Positions 22,438-34,394 of a stretch of DNA of 64,000 nt are shown here, piece by piece. The stretch is from positions 144,244,962-144,308,961 of the forward strand of contig CM077644.1 in assembly GCA_039707465.1 (NCBI GenBank). The letters run 5' to 3'. Below the pieces are notes generated by a model, which made no database searches, was not told where the DNA came from, and saw only the letters and a list, made by a program, of their open reading frames with translations. Positions within the stretch are counted from its first letter, which is position 1. Each line of letters begins with the position of its first letter. Made by a program: the position numbers and the translations under genes. The stretch comes from Rhabdophis nuchalis (taxonomy: Eukaryota; Chordata; Lepidosauria; Squamata; Natricidae).

Positions 22438-22694
22438 TGTTGGGAACTGAGATAGAGAGGGTCCAGACCCGGTTGATCCAACGGCTTTTATTAAAGGTAA
22501 ACAAGTACAACAACCACGGTACGTATTAAGAACAAAAAGCGCGTGCCTTCTCTCTGACAGCTCCTTTTATATGGAGCTGTCAGAGAGCCGGCCAATCCGC
22601 GCGTCTCCCGCTTCAGCCACAGCCAGTCGCGTCTTGGCCAATCAGACGCGACTGGCTGTTGCCGGGGAATTCAAACGGGTGTCAATACATAACA
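22438..22694 (-). repeat. 5' LTR of the Gypsy element
   Basis: Its identity to the 20116-20372 LTR is 256/257. It holds the promoter that would drive the gag-integrase RNA; a 110-base leader (22328-22437) separates it from the ATG. Confidence 0.95.
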
Positions 22695-22699
22695 CTTTT

Positions 22700-23539
22700 C
22701 CCTTCCCGTCTCTTCTGCATCAAGGTGCAATATTGGGAACACTGATAATTATCAGGCTGACAGATTTTTCTGCTCAAATAAGGATGTGAAAAATACATTC
22801 CCTTTTCATTATGAAAATAAAAGGGACGTTGACATTGAAGGCAACGACAGGTGATCAACTCAGCTTTTGCATGAGCATCACAGCAACAGGTCAAAAACAA
22901 GGCATTTGGGTGTTTTGCCAGTTCAAATGTCCTCAGATGCAACCCTTCTACTTTTAAGAAAATATGAGATCATAATTGACTCTGTTTCTCAGGCAGCCAA
23001 GGAATCAATGAAGCCAAGGAAATGGTCCACTGAACCTCACCTAAAGCTTCAACTTTTTTCCTCTCTCCACCTTCTGTCTGCTTGCCTCATTTCCTCTCTG
23101 ATGCCATAAGTACAGGAAGACATCATTTCTCCTGACCTTTTGGTACTTTTATTCCCACCCCAAGTGAAATAAATGTCTTGGTAGTAGGTTGAAACTGCCT
23201 GGGAAGATGTTCTGAACACACAGGTAAAAGAGAGGACAATGAAGATACAGTGGGATAAGTTGTTTAATATATTTGTGGGTAATTGTGTATAGTGCTTGTG
23301 ATTATTTTTAGTAGGGGACGGGATGCATGTGGATTCTTGTATGCATGTGGATTTTTGTATTCAGTAGCAGCTGATGTCATCTTTTTGGCTTAGAACCCAA
23401 ATGATTGACAATATTTGGTAGATCTTTTGATGCAAAAATGTGCACGAAGCTGAAAATTCATATATCAAAAATCAAAGCAGTTGTGCTTCAGATAAAAATA
23501 ATAAGTAAATATTATCTATAAATGGTGCGATGCTAGATC
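22700..23539. other. No gene recognised
   Basis: Unique sequence. The open frame at 22867-23109 has no domain and no context. Confidence 0.45.
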
Positions 23540-23695
23540 AAGTAGGTCAGGGATGTCCAAACTTGGGAACTTTAAGACTTGTGGACTTCAACTCCCAGAA
23601 TTCCCCAGCCAGCATAGCTGGCTGGGGAGTTGAATTCTGGGAGTTGAAGTCCACAAGTGTTAAAGTTCCCAAGTTTGGACATCCCTGAAGTAGGT
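23540..23695. mobile_element. Palindromic hAT-like MITE
   Basis: Element 23548-23687 (140 bp) has terminal repeats CAGGGATGTCCAAACTTGGGAA and its complement. The inverted body 'GTGGACTTCAACTCCCAGAATT' pairs with 'AATTCTGGGAGTTGAAGTCCAC'. The 8-bp duplication AAGTAGGT is perfect (23540-23547, 23688-23695). Confidence 0.92.
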
Positions 23696-23699
23696 GAAT

Positions 23700-24194
23700 A
23701 TGTGAACCTATTACAGTAGAATGTCCATTAAAATGGGACAATCCATTCCTCAAAATAGATTGCTCGTTATTAGTTCTGTTCTCTGTTGCTTTCCTTCCTG
23801 TTTCTTTCATTCTTTCCATGAAGCTGTCATTTCAGTACGGTAGGTGTGAACCCTGGGTTACTTCTTCATTTAACAAAACTCACAACTCACAACCCGGAGC
23901 TTGAAGCAAAAGAAAAATAAATCTTCTCCTTTTTTTGTACCATGAGAAATTAGTTCTCTGCAACCCATTTACTCCCCACTCCCCATTAATGATGAATTAT
24001 AAACATGATAATTTGATTATATGTAAAGGAGTAAATTAAGCGCAGCTTATGAATTTTCTATTCATGTCAGATTCTGAATACTTCCACATTTGCACCCATG
24101 TTGAGAACTTAAGGCATAAATTAAGCAATTACTAATTTGCCCAATAAATGTACATCCTTTGTTTCTTCTGCCATTGAAGTCAATAAATTTTGGG
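23700..24194. other. No gene recognised
   Basis: AT-rich unique sequence. Confidence 0.45.
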
Positions 24195-24820
24195 GATATT
24201 GTTATTGTACTGGTTCCCTGTTGCTGTGACAACCTCCTTGCTTGAGCTCCTTAACTTTGTTGCCAGATTGGCAGTGGAGTTCCCTAGGCTCCTGGTCCTT
24301 CAGGACTTTGATCTGACTTAAGGGCAGAGTCAGAGGTGGCTCAGTAGTTCATGGTCACTATGGCAACAATGGGCCTGACCCAGGGTATCAAGAGCCTAAT
24401 ACATAACAGTGGTCATAAGTTCATTTTTCTCTTGGACAAGTGGTAATGTAATTATAAGTGGAGGGAGATCCCTGTCAATTCTATCATGGTCAGATCACTG
24501 TGTGTTGACCCTGATCCTCAGTCCACCCTGCCATCACTGCAGGGATGCTGGACCTATTTGATTGATCTGCCAGGTAACTGATGGATTCAGTATGGTTTCC
24601 AGAATTAGCTTAGGATTGTTCCTGAAGTTCTGGTACAAGCTTTGGTTGCTGCCTGGAACAAAAGGACTGTAGGGACTTTGACTCTGATTGTGACCATATG
24701 TGGTCACAATCCTCCTCCTATGGATTCCAAAGTACCTATGGTTTATAGAGTGGCCGAGGGAGATGAAATGATCAAAGGGATATCTAGAATGCTGCTGGGG
24801 GAAACAAGGAGTGAACATTA

Positions 24821-25165
24821 TAGAATAACAGAGTTGGAAGGGACCTTGGAGGTCTTCTATTCCAACCCCCTGCTTAGGCAGGAAACTCTACACCACTTCA
24901 CACAAATTTATTCAATCTCTTCTTAAAAACTTCCAGTGTTGGAGCATTCACAACTTCTGGAAGCAAGTTGTTCCATTGATTAATTGTTCTGTCAGGAAAT
25001 TTCTCCTTGGTTCTAAGTTGCTTCCCTCCTTGATTAGTTTGCTTCTTGTTTTACTCTCAGGTGCTTTTGAGAATAGTTTGACTCCCTCTTCTTTGTGGCA
25101 GCCCCTGAGATATTGGAACACTGCTATCATGTTTCCCCTAGTCTTTTTTTTCATTAAACATGGTC
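24821..25165 (-). mobile_element. CR1 3' end nested in an L2
   Basis: It begins 'ATAGAATAACAGAGTTGGAAGGGACCTTGGAGGTCTTCTA', the CR1 tail in complement. The minus frame 24948-25154 encodes RGNMIAVFQYLRGCHKEEGVKLFSKAPE and EPRRNFLTEQLINGT, the CR1 C-terminus. L2-like sequence lies on both sides, so the CR1 is the younger insertion. Confidence 0.85.
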
Positions 25166-25913
25166 AAGTACAAACTACAATCACTATTAGATTTACTTTG
25201 TTGTGGTGAAGGTGGCAAAACGCCAGTACTTCTCTGACCATATTACATCCATGGATAGACATCTGGAGATCCCATTAAAGATAACATAGGCACACCGGAG
25301 GGGAACTGATTTGAAAGCTTGCTTGTAGGGCTGCTGTGAGGAATAGGCTTGCCATTTATTGGATAAAGTTGGCTGGATTCACTGCAGGTTAGGATCTGGT
25401 TTTGAGGAAGTTCAGCATAGCTTGGTTATCTGGAAAGAATTTGGCTTTGTTACTGCCAATAAAGTAGTCTGCATTTTTGAGACCGCAAACTTGGTCATTT
25501 GCATATTAACCAATATTTCTTCTGGCTGGCTAAGGTTTTCACTGAGGTGACATGCGGTTGTGTTTTGGCAGTGGTCAATCCTGCCTTGAGAGAAAGGGAG
25601 TGTTCTCACTGTCCCTGGATGAATTGGAAGTATGTCCCGCTCTCCCCAAAAGTCAATGTTGGATTGGTGGACCCAAGTATGTAGGACAGGTTTGGGGCAT
25701 GGGCCTGAAATAGTATTGAACACTCTCTTGTGGTGGGAGTTGAACTGGGTGGTACATCCATCCTCACTTTTCTTGATTTTTCACTAGGTTTCAATACTAT
25801 AGATTAAGGTCTCCTTCAGGACCAGCTTTGGGGGGTTGAGAATGAGTTGTATTGTGCCACTTCTTTTATTTCCCTTGGAATAAATAGCAAATTCCAGGGG
25901 ACGGTATAGTCAG

Positions 25914-26555
25914 TTGATGCCATCTCTGACTATTGGGGGCGAGACATTGCCTCCTGCAGAGAGGGCTCACAATTTGGGTGTCCTCCTGGACTCTCGGCTG
26001 TCCCTAGAAGACCACGCGACAGCTGTGGCCAGGGGGGCTTTACCAGATCCCTTTCTGGATCGTGATGCCTTACGCACGGTCACTCAAGCTCTTGTCACCT
26101 CCCGTCTGGACTATTGCAATGCTCTCTACATGGGGCTTCCCTTGAGGTGCACCTGGAGGCTCCAGTTGGTTCAGAATGCGGCCGCGTGGGGGATTCTGGG
26201 AGCCTCTAGATGCTCCCATGTGACACCTCTCCTGCGTGAGCTGCACTGGCTGCCTATGGCTTTCCGGGTGCACTTCAAGGTACTTGTGACCATCTTTAAA
26301 GCACTCCATGGCAAGGGACCTGGTTACCTGCAAGACCACCTCCTGCTGCCAAATACCTCCCACCGACCAGTTTGCTCCCACAGAGAGGGCCTCCTCAGGG
26401 TGCCGGCGGCCAAACAATGCCGGCGGGCGACCTTCTCTGTGGCAGCTCCCGCCCTCTGGAATGACCTACCCCCTGGGCTAAGGACGATCTCGGACCTATA
26501 TCTCTTTCGTCGGGCCCTGAAGACGCATTTATTCTGTGCTGCCGGCTTGTCGTAG
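25914..26555 (+). pseudogene. L2 ORF2 C-terminal fragment, open
   Basis: 213 codons, from LTIGGETLPPAERAHNLGVLLDSRLSLEDH to ALWNDLPPGLRTISDLYLFRRALKTHLF. This is the conserved domain downstream of the L2 reverse transcriptase. A short in-frame deletion lies near 26040 compared with the copy at 53890. No catalytic residues are included. Confidence 0.85.
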
Positions 26556-26754
26556 TTCTAAAGGGATTTTAAATAGCGATTTTAGTATGGGATTTTAAAA
26601 ATGTTGGCCATTTATTTAATATCTTTTAACACATTGTTTTAGATTTTGTATCACTTATTTTTGTATCACTTATTTTATTATGGCTGTACACCGCCCTGAG
26701 TCCCGAAAGGGAGAAGGGCGGTATAGAAATCAAATAAACTTCAAACTTAAACAA

Positions 26755-27322
26755 TTTCTGAAAATGATTAGTAAAGGGAACATGTGAGTTTCAAAGGCAC
26801 CAATTGCAATTTGAGCAAGATGACTATTGCCTCTTTCTCCGGTCTCTAAACCTGCTGGATTGTCTCCTATCCAGCAGTTTCCTCATGTGTATCAACCACG
26901 TGGAGCACTTGTGGACAATTTCAAGTCTTCTCCTTGTCTGGAGAGGTTTCAAAGAGCTGGTCTGCTAACTGACTCTTCATTCCACTTGCAAATATGAAAG
27001 GGCAAATGGGCAGTTATTGACCCTACTTTTTGCAGTTTCATCTTCAACCTTACTTTCGCCAGAAGTCCCCGATCTTGGAGCATTTTCAGTGTGGGACATT
27101 CAAGGTTGATATTGTCCTTCATATTTCATAGCTTTAATAGTTTGATGCTTTTGTGCTTAAATGTTCATCTGCCGTGCAGTGATTTGATGGCTTGGAATAA
27201 AAATGCCCATAGAACAATAGGAGTGAGTAGAATGGCTAGTCAGAAGTTAGTTGCTGTTCACCAATGCTGCTGATTCATTGCTTTTTCATAATTAGCTGGA
27301 TTTAGAATGAAAACCAAAGATC
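26755..27322. other. No gene recognised
   Basis: Unique sequence between the L2 and the next MITE. Confidence 0.45.
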
Positions 27323-27473
27323 TACTATACCAGGGGTCTGCAAAGTAGGCTCTTTTAAGACTGGTGGACTTCAACTCCCAGAATTCCCCAGCCAGCTATG
27401 CTGGCTGGGGAATTCTGGGAGTTGAAGTCCACCAGTCTTAAAAGAGCCGACTTTGCAGACCCCTGTACTATAC
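27323..27473. mobile_element. Palindromic hAT-like MITE
   Basis: Element 27331-27465 (135 bp) has ends CAGGGGTCTGCAAAGT and its near-complement. The body arms (GGTGGACTTCAACTCCCAG and complement) meet at an AGCTATGCTGGCT centre. The duplication TACTATAC is perfect (27323-27330, 27466-27473). Confidence 0.92.
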
Positions 27474-27626
27474 CACCGGATATAGCAATGAATAGTTGTC
27501 CCTTGAATATCTTAATTGCCCAATGCTGGTTTCTTTTCCTGTGCTCAGGAAATATTGTAACAACTGGGCTTTTTCATCCTGCTTTTGTTTTCATTTTTCA
27601 TAGCATGTTAGTTCTATTATGCATTT

Positions 27627-27835
27627 AAAAATGAGGGCTGAGAAAAGAACTAAATAATTAAAGGTTTATTTCTAAAGCTCAGAAACAGGGAAGCTAAAAT
27701 GATCACAAATAGCTTACGTCTATGTGTATAGACATATGCACAGACATAAGCTGTTTGTGATCATTTTAGCTTCCCTGTTTCTGAGCTTTAGAAATAAACT
27801 TTTAATTATTCAGTTCTTTTCTCAGCCCTCATTTT
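27627..27835. repeat. 209-bp near-perfect inverted repeat
   Basis: The arms are about 90-100 bases (27627-27725 and 27738-27835). They start AAAATGAGGGCTGAGAAAAGAAC and end with the complement, with only a handful of differences. It lacks the CAG..CTG ends of the MITEs in the window, and I find no flanking duplication. Confidence 0.9.
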
Positions 27836-27971
27836 ACCTCATAGACTCCTACTCTGTGCTACAGCCTTTCACTTTTTAGCATGTAATCCATTGGGAATTC
27901 AAAGAGAAGGAAAAGATCAGACAGTTTGACAGCCATTCTTATGCTTCTTAAAAGTTTATTATAGTCAAAAT

Positions 27972-28228
27972 CAGAGGTGGCATTCAGCAGGTTCTGACCA
28001 GTTCCGGAGAACCAGTAGTGGAAATTTTGAGTAGTTCAGAGAACTGGTAAATACCACCTCTGACTGGCCCCGCCCCCCCATCTATTCTCTGCCTCCCGAG
28101 TCCCAGCTGATCGGGAGGAAATGGGGATTTTACAGTATCCTTCCCCTGCCACACCCACCAAGTCATGCCACGCCCACCAAGCCACACCAACAGAACCGGT
28201 AGTAAAAAAATTCTGAATCCCACCACTG
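27972..28228. mobile_element. CAGAGGTGG/CCACCACTG hAT-like MITE
   Basis: It starts CAGAGGTGGCATTCAGCAGGTTCTG and ends GAATCCCACCACTG. An inner palindrome (27972-28062) is followed by a GC-rich segment with 'CTGCCTCCCGAGTCCCAGCTG' and 'CCACGCCCACCAAGCCACACC'. The same element lies in reverse at 51875-52106. Flanking bases GTCAAAAT and ACCCAAAT agree at five of eight. Confidence 0.82.
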
Positions 28229-28229
28229 A

Positions 28230-29110
28230 CCCAAATGTCTATGGTCACCTGGATAAAACCAGATTCTTTGCCTGGTCTATGCTAAGGAAATATAAGCAAC
28301 TCCAGGACTCAAATTAAAATAATAGCTTTATTTAAATTAATCCAAGAAAGAAAAACTTCCCCTAAAATGGAGGAAAATGGGGTGCTGCTTAAGTGCTTAT
28401 TTGAGATCTTGAAAAAAGATGAGATAAATATTTAACAAACAAGATTACCGTAATTTTAAAAGCATGCAGTATATTTACTAGCTGAACATATTGAGCTAAA
28501 AGAGGAAATCAAAATTTTTTAATATTTTAAATATCATATTTAATATCATTTTTTTCCAAATAGCTTTAATCACAACATTTTTTTCCACTCCATGGGGCGG
28601 GGTGGGCAGATTAGAATAGATATACTAGAAAGAAACAAGTTGGATTATGACTTTTATCCCACTCGGCCATCTTTGAGTTTTTCAAGTCAGAGGAAAGGAC
28701 TAAAACTGGAGATATTTGATATTACTTGCTTTCTCCTACATGTCTTCCAAATTGTTTTGGTCCAAAGAAATTCTCTTAAAGAAAAAGGAAAATATGTATA
28801 TATGTACTTGCAACATGTTTAATTACTTACTTCATGCTATCATTTCTTGATGGATAGGCTGTTGCATTAGTTGCACTCTAGTCAAGTACTTCTACCTATA
28901 AAAGATGAAATAATAATATGAACATTTTGTACAAAGAAATTAGGAATACAGTGATTTGAAAACTAAGCTGTATAAAAATGTGTATGAACAATGGGTGGTG
29001 ATTTCAGAGAGTGTCTGAGAGAAAGATAGTACATGGTCAGCTTTTTTGAGGCACATCCTCAGAGGCAATAATAAGACCATAGAGAGGATGGTCATAGAGA
29101 GTCATTGGCC
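28230..29110. other. No gene recognised
   Basis: AT-rich unique sequence. Confidence 0.45.
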
Positions 29111-29118
29111 ATAATGTA

Positions 29119-29175
29119 TGAAGGAGAGGGAGGGAGGGAGAGGGAGAGGGAGAGGGAGGAAGGGAGGGAGGGAGG

Positions 29176-29245
<70 letters not shown>
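29119..29245. repeat. (GGGA)n to (GA)n microsatellite
   Basis: A GGGAG-rich stretch runs into about 35 uninterrupted AG units. A short (GAT)n tract follows at 29381-29413. Confidence 0.97.
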
Positions 29246-29248
<3 letters not shown>

Positions 29249-29479
29249 AATCTCAATGCAACTATTTTGCTATTAGAGGATGCAAGAAAATCCAATTACT
29301 ACTGCAACGATCCGAGGCCTGCAGTTAAAGGAATTTTAACCAGCTTCTCACTCAGCATTTGGAAAAAAGATTGCATTTTCATGATGATGATGACGATGAT
29401 GATGATGATGGATGATGATAAAGTCCAATATTGGATTAAAACAACTTTATTATCGTTGGCGCTGCAAGAATAATTACCG

Positions 29480-30860
29480 AGAGCATCGATAGCAAGGCAA
29501 GATTTTGTTTGATTGATTAGAGGTGTGTTGCAATGTAATAATATAAACTCTGCCCTTTATAATATTTGCATATGTTATTGCAACACAAGTACAAAAGGAC
29601 AGACATTTGTACTGTGATGTGATGCACACTTCATCACTTGTTGCTGTCCTGCAGATGTCTACAATCATTACGTTAGAGAAGGTAGCTGGTTGGGTGAATT
29701 GATTGAGAATTTAATCTAAACCCAATTCAAAGAAATACAATTTGATGTGGTGGTTGCTTGTCTAGTGTTTCTACCATATTTGTGGGGTTTTTTGTACCTG
29801 TGTAACTTTGCATGCCACTCAGAGTCACAGATGTAAGATATTTAAATTTACAAATACAGGAATAAATATGGAGTTGGGTAAAATAGACAACTCTCAATAT
29901 TTTTCAAGCCAACACTTTCCACACCTCTGAGGAAGCCAAGATGAACAAAATGGAGGATTAATGATTTCTGCCGGACTTCATTTTTCAGTTTTACACAATG
30001 GAGAAAATGTTTATGATGGAATGAAGTTTAGGTTTGCCCATATAATTTGTCAGCTTTACTTTCAAAAATAGAGCTGACCTGACAGAGATATGGGGCAGAA
30101 TTTAATGAATATAATATAGGACCCAAACATAGTCTGGTTTCAGATCAAAGTCTGGTTATGAGATGAACAAAATATTGGCTGATTAGCAATTTATTATTGT
30201 AAAACCATCCTAAACAGCCTTAAAATCTGTACACACATCTCACTAGCGATCAACATAGCATGTCAATAAGTAATGATGCCCTCTGTTTCCCACTACTACC
30301 ATTCCTGTGGGATGTAATGATACATCCTGTCTGTCCATTTAGTACCAGTCTTCTCCTGGATCAAAGGATGGGTTTTTTCCAGCACTTACCATGTTATTCA
30401 GGGTCAATGGAAGACAGTTCGAATGGGAACGGTTAGATGATGCATACACAGCTAGACAGTTCCCTCCAAATAGATACTTTACTATACATAATGGATGAAT
30501 ATCACCTGAATAATCCAATAACAAGCATCACTGATGAAAAGTCAAGCAAATTGACTAAATATCCTGCCTCCTTTGGGCAGGGTTAAAGGAGACTGTAGTG
30601 CAGAAATACAATAAACCCCCACGTATCCAAGTCTTCAAGAGGGAAATAAAATAAACACATTTAAACACAAGGAACCTGGTAAAGCTTGAAAGTGTTTAAT
30701 TATTTTGATGAATGAGGGAAAAGGGGTTCTGTGGGAACTTGCTGCATCAGCAGAATTTCCTTTTAATGTGACACTGTCATGCTGGCTGTATGTGCATATG
30801 TAAGAGAAAATTGACAATGTACAAGTGGAAGGAGTGGGGGAAAAGTTGTGGGGTTATGAT
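29480..30860. other. No gene recognised
   Basis: Unique sequence; several short open frames, none with a domain. Confidence 0.45.
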
Positions 30861-30868
30861 AGTGGTGG

Positions 30869-31253
30869 TGTCAGGCTTGGGAGCTATCTTTTACAGTGGG
30901 CCTCAAGCCTGCCACATATGTGGGAAACGGTCAGGGGATTGTATGGAGCATGGGAGCTTTGTAGTCAAAATAACATTCTTTCTCAGACAGTCAAGGTCAT
31001 CTTGCCACAGCACCTGGAGGGGCGTCGCTGGGAGAAAATCTTCTTTTGGAACAGTGACTGATTGGACCATGTGATAGACATGTGGGTGCTGGGGCAGGGT
31101 CTTGAACTTTCAACTGGGTGGGGAAAACCTGGGAGCTTTCAGATTCAGGTTTTCTCAGGTGTGCCAACATGGCTCTTCTAATAAATTGGAGCTTTGAGGA
31201 ATCTCTAGCCTCGGACTCTTATTTTATTGAGGATGCTATCTGGAACTCTAACA
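30869..31253 (+). mobile_element. LTR, family B
   Basis: The part 31060-31253 matches 41915-42120 (ACCATGTGATGGACATGTGGGTG, GAACTTTCAACTGGGTGGG, GTGCCAACATGGCTCT, TTATTAAATTGGAGCTTT). It ends GGAACTCTAACA, and TGTCAGGC at 30869 is a plausible start. The TTATTAAATTGGA motif followed by a TTT-rich end fits an LTR polyadenylation region. I find no matching 5-bp duplication, so the start is uncertain. Confidence 0.6.
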
Positions 31254-31427
31254 TTTGAAGGAAAGAACAATACTGACCTCTGTGGTGCAGGTGGATTGGA
31301 ACCCTGGATTCTGGATTACAGATATTATAAAAAATCTGGTCCTAAAAGTCCTCCCTATATGTCTGGTTTGTCTCTTCAGGTAATGTCTCCTCTTTCTCCC
31401 AGATGATGATCTTATTCCAGACAGGCA

Positions 31428-31448
31428 GGTGATGATGATGATGATGAT
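31428..31448. repeat. (GAT)n microsatellite
   Basis: A short run of GAT units. Confidence 0.9.
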
Positions 31449-31504
31449 AAATAATGTATGATTCAATGGGTTGAAATTAATCATATATTGTACTTTTTAC
31501 TTCT

Positions 31505-31735
31505 TCTGTTCAATTAGTCTGATTCTCAGAGACTGCCACGACAAACCCCTGCAGTGTCCTTGGCAAGATTTTTTTCAGAAATGTTTGCCATTGCCTGCTT
31601 CCTAGGACCGAGAGAGTGATTGGACTGAGGTCACTTAGCTGGCTTTGTGTCTAGGACAGGACTGAACTTAACATTCTTCTGGTTTCTAGCCTGGTGCTTT
31701 AAAACACTACACCCAACCAGCTCTCCACATCTACA
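31505..31735 (-). mobile_element. tRNA-derived SINE with CORE-like body
   Basis: In complement it reads from a tRNA-like head through 'AGCCAGCTAAGTGACCTCAGTCCAATCACTCTCTC' and 'GGAAGCAGGCAATGGCAAAC' to 'GCAGTCTCTGAGAATCAGAC'. This is the usual layout of a squamate tRNA-SINE. The core matches the copy at 11500. Confidence 0.72.
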
Positions 31736-31936
31736 TGTACATTATATACATCTAGCTACATGCTTATTTTATATTATTTTATTACCATTACCAATATAAT
31801 GTGGACTAAAATAAGAGCATGTAATAGTAAGCCAATAAGAAGAAAATGAAACATTGCTAAATGTATTTTATAGCAATGGCTTTCCACATACTTCTCCATA
31901 TCTTTCCAGCCTTGAAAACCATATCATCTAACCAAT

Positions 31937-32794
31937 TACCGTATTTTTCGGAGTATAAGGCACACCTTTTTTCCTCTAAAAAGAGGCTGAAAATCTGGGT
32001 GCGTCTTATACATCGAATACAGCATTTTTTGCCTCCTGAAACCCCGCCCCTTCACCAATATGGCCACGCGCATACCCTTATGGAGGCTTCCAGAGAGCTC
32101 CTGGGGGCTGGGGAGGGCAGAAATGAGCAAAAAACAAGGTGTTTTTGGCCCCCCTCCAGCCCCCAGCAGCACTCTATAAACCTCCATAAGGCTATGCATG
32201 CTATTTTTTTGACCAAAAAATGGCCTGTTTTCGCGATAAATGTGCCGGGGTTTTCCTCATTTTTGACCCCCCACCCCCCAGGAGCACTCTGCAAGCCCCT
32301 CCCCCAGGCTAGTCATGCCTTTTATTTGGGGGGAAAAACGGGCCCATTTTTGCAAAAAATGGGCTGTTTGGGGGAGGTTTGCACAGTGCAAAAAGGTTTT
32401 TTTTCCCTTTCGGAAAGCTGTTTAATTAGAGTGATTGATGAGAATTACGTTAGTCAAGTACTGTGCCTGCAGAAACAAAGATTTGTTCCAAAGGTGGTCA
32501 GTGATTTCCTTCTCCAGCACATGGGTAAATACACCTGGAAACATCTGCCTACCTACCTACCTACCTACTCTCTCTCTACATACCTACCTATCTACTGTAT
32601 TTCTCTCTCTCTCTCTCTCTCTCTCTCCCTCCCTCCCTTTACCTACCTACTCTGTCTCTCTCCCTATCTACCTACTGTATTTCTCTCTCTTTCTCTCCCT
32701 CTATCTACCTACCTATTTTTTTTAAAAAATTGCCTCTTCAAAACCTGGGTGCGTCTTATAATCCGGTGCGTCTTATACTCCGAAAAATATGGTA
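31937..32794. mobile_element. TA-target DNA transposon, non-autonomous, 'CCGTATTTTTCGGAGTATAAG' ends
   Basis: Element 31939-32792 has terminal inverted repeats CCGTATTTTTCGGAGTATAAG and its complement, flanked by TA on both sides, as in Tc1/mariner elements. It contains no transposase frame. The 318-codon frame over it is a translation of repeat and of the CTAC/CT microsatellite at 32550-32715. A related but differently filled element is at 54965-55644. Confidence 0.85.
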
Positions 32795-33017
32795 TTCAAT
32801 CTTTTCCTTCCTCTTGACCCATTTATTCTTTCTATATGTATTTGTTTGGAGATTTGACCCTCATTCATTCTATCTTGCTGTATATGACTGAACCATCTAA
32901 AACTATGTTTGTCACCCACTTTCCCATTCAATCCCAAATTCATTCAACACCACTGAAGACACCTTGGTCTACTATAGTCAGTGAGGGTTCTTTGCACCCA
33001 GGTCTAATCCTGCACAG

Positions 33018-33261
33018 CTTCTAAGCAGAGGTGAGTTTCACATAATTTTACCACCGGTTCACCGCACACTGAAAATGTGAGTGTGCCCATGTGCTTTGCT
33101 CGTGCACCCATGCTCACGGCTTAGAAAACCTGACTAAATAAGACAGCATAGTGCTGGGGTGAGTCTGAACTGGCTGAATACCCCCACTGCTTCACCAGTT
33201 CAGACTGGTTCAGGTTGCCTGAACCAGTCCAAACTGGCTGAATACCACCACTGCTTCTAAG
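33018..33261. mobile_element. CAGAGGTG/CCACCACTG hAT-like MITE
   Basis: Element 33026-33253 starts CAGAGGTGAGTTTCACATAA and ends GAATACCACCACTG. The duplication CTTCTAAG is perfect (33018-33025, 33254-33261). Inside are two copies of a 'GAACTGGCTGAATACC.CCACTGCTTC' unit, so the right end is duplicated in tandem. Confidence 0.88.
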
Positions 33262-34380
33262 TACAGACAAAGTCAGGCAGTTGTTGCCATTGACTTTGAT
33301 GCCGAACTATAGCTTTGGTGGTATTGACCTTTTGTTGAAAATCACTGAAACTACTTAATTGCCTTCTCACCAATATACATTGAAAGATACCTCTCAGTTC
33401 TGTTCCTCAACCAGTTCTTATTTATCTTTCAATGTTGGCATTTCATCACTACTCATTCCCTGAAATACTTGGAAATAGCTTCAACACAGCTATTTTTTAA
33501 CTGCAGTGCAGACGATTATTGCCATTTTTAATACTCCCATTCTTTACAGTGGATTCCAGAGAACCAAGGCTGAAATTCAATTTTTGAAACTAGTCATAGG
33601 AGAAGCCACCGGCTTTGATGCTTAGTTTTTGGAGAAGAGAAGACTGATTTAAATAATGAGATTCAAATAGCATAAAAGAAAATACTTTCAGGCAAAAGTG
33701 AAAAGGGGAGAACCATTTTCCTGACCTGCTAGTGTGTGCAATTTATTCTCTGCACAATAGTATAATGCAATGTGCAGTACAGAATGACTTTCTTAGGAAA
33801 GAGAACTTTGGAAAGTTGCAGTATAACTTTCTCAAGACTGTTGACAGCTGGAGAGTTGAGTTTTGATATTATCTGCCTGTTGAGGCTGCGTGCTGTAGTG
33901 GAAATAACTTTTAGCATTCAGAATCCTAGCCCGATTTACCATGCATCTGATTTTGAAAGTCCTTAAAAGCACAGTTTCAACTCTTCAGTTCTTCTATTTT
34001 ATGATGATGTTGTTTGCATTCCCCAAGGAGTAAAAGTTTCCAGAGCTTGTTTTAAAAGTCAAGTTGATTTTTATACAGTGATGACTGGAGTCTTGGGTGG
34101 TACTTGATATTAACTGGTGATTTGTAAGTGCACAGTTGGAGCAGAAATGAAGCAAACAGGCCTACCTTCTAGTTATAAAGCAGTCCCATCTCCTTAAAAG
34201 CACTTCACTGCTTCCCAAAGCTTCAATTTTAGCTTGTCAGGCAAATAGATTCAAAGCTCAAGGCTGCCTCAAATTAAAGTAAATATCTTTGATCTTCTCC
34301 TTATACACATGTTTTTCTGATCAAGGTGGAACATAGGAAACTGCCTGAATAAGGGTTGTCTTTCTGTAGCTTCTTTACGG
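33262..34380. other. No gene recognised
   Basis: Unique sequence with low-level open frames only. At 34366-34393 a perfect 14-bp inverted repeat (TGTAGCTTCTTTAC and complement) abuts the SINE tail. Confidence 0.45.
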
Positions 34381-34394
34381 TAAAGAAGCTACAT

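Larger units (their letters stand above)
20111..22699 (-). mobile_element. Ty3/Gypsy retrotransposon, internally deleted, very young
   Basis: Two 257-bp LTRs (20116-20372 and 22438-22694) differ at a single base and are flanked by a perfect 5-bp duplication CTTTT (20111-20115, 22695-22699). On the minus strand the order is 5' LTR, primer-binding site, gag fused in frame to the second half of integrase, polypurine tract, 3' LTR. Protease, reverse transcriptase, RNase H and the integrase N-terminus are absent. The integrase resembles the K02A2.6-type Gypsy group common in vertebrates. The near-identical LTRs and intact frame mean a recent transposition, which must have used enzymes made by a complete relative. 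Confidence 0.95.
24195..26752 (+). mobile_element. L2 LINE, decayed, with nested CR1
   Basis: 24195-24820 is a broken endonuclease region (fragments FPRLLVLQDFDL, SWSDHC) continuing into VYRVAEGDEMIKGISRMLLGETR. A CR1 end (24821-25165) interrupts it. 25780-25850 matches the FDTID reverse transcriptase block at the DNA level. The C-terminal part 25914-26555 is open and ends in the L2 tail 'GCCCTGAGTCCCGAAAGGGAGAAGGGCGGTATAG'. The catalytic reverse transcriptase blocks are missing. The 3' part is better kept than the 5' part, so two separate insertions cannot be excluded. Confidence 0.75.

Noticed and set aside
30869..31253. LTR B as a complete provirus end with target duplication
   Set aside because: No matching 5-bp flanks; only called as an LTR of uncertain start.
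31861..32817. 318-codon open frame
   Set aside because: It starts outside and runs through the TA-target element and its CTAC/CT microsatellite; the protein is repeat translation with no domain.
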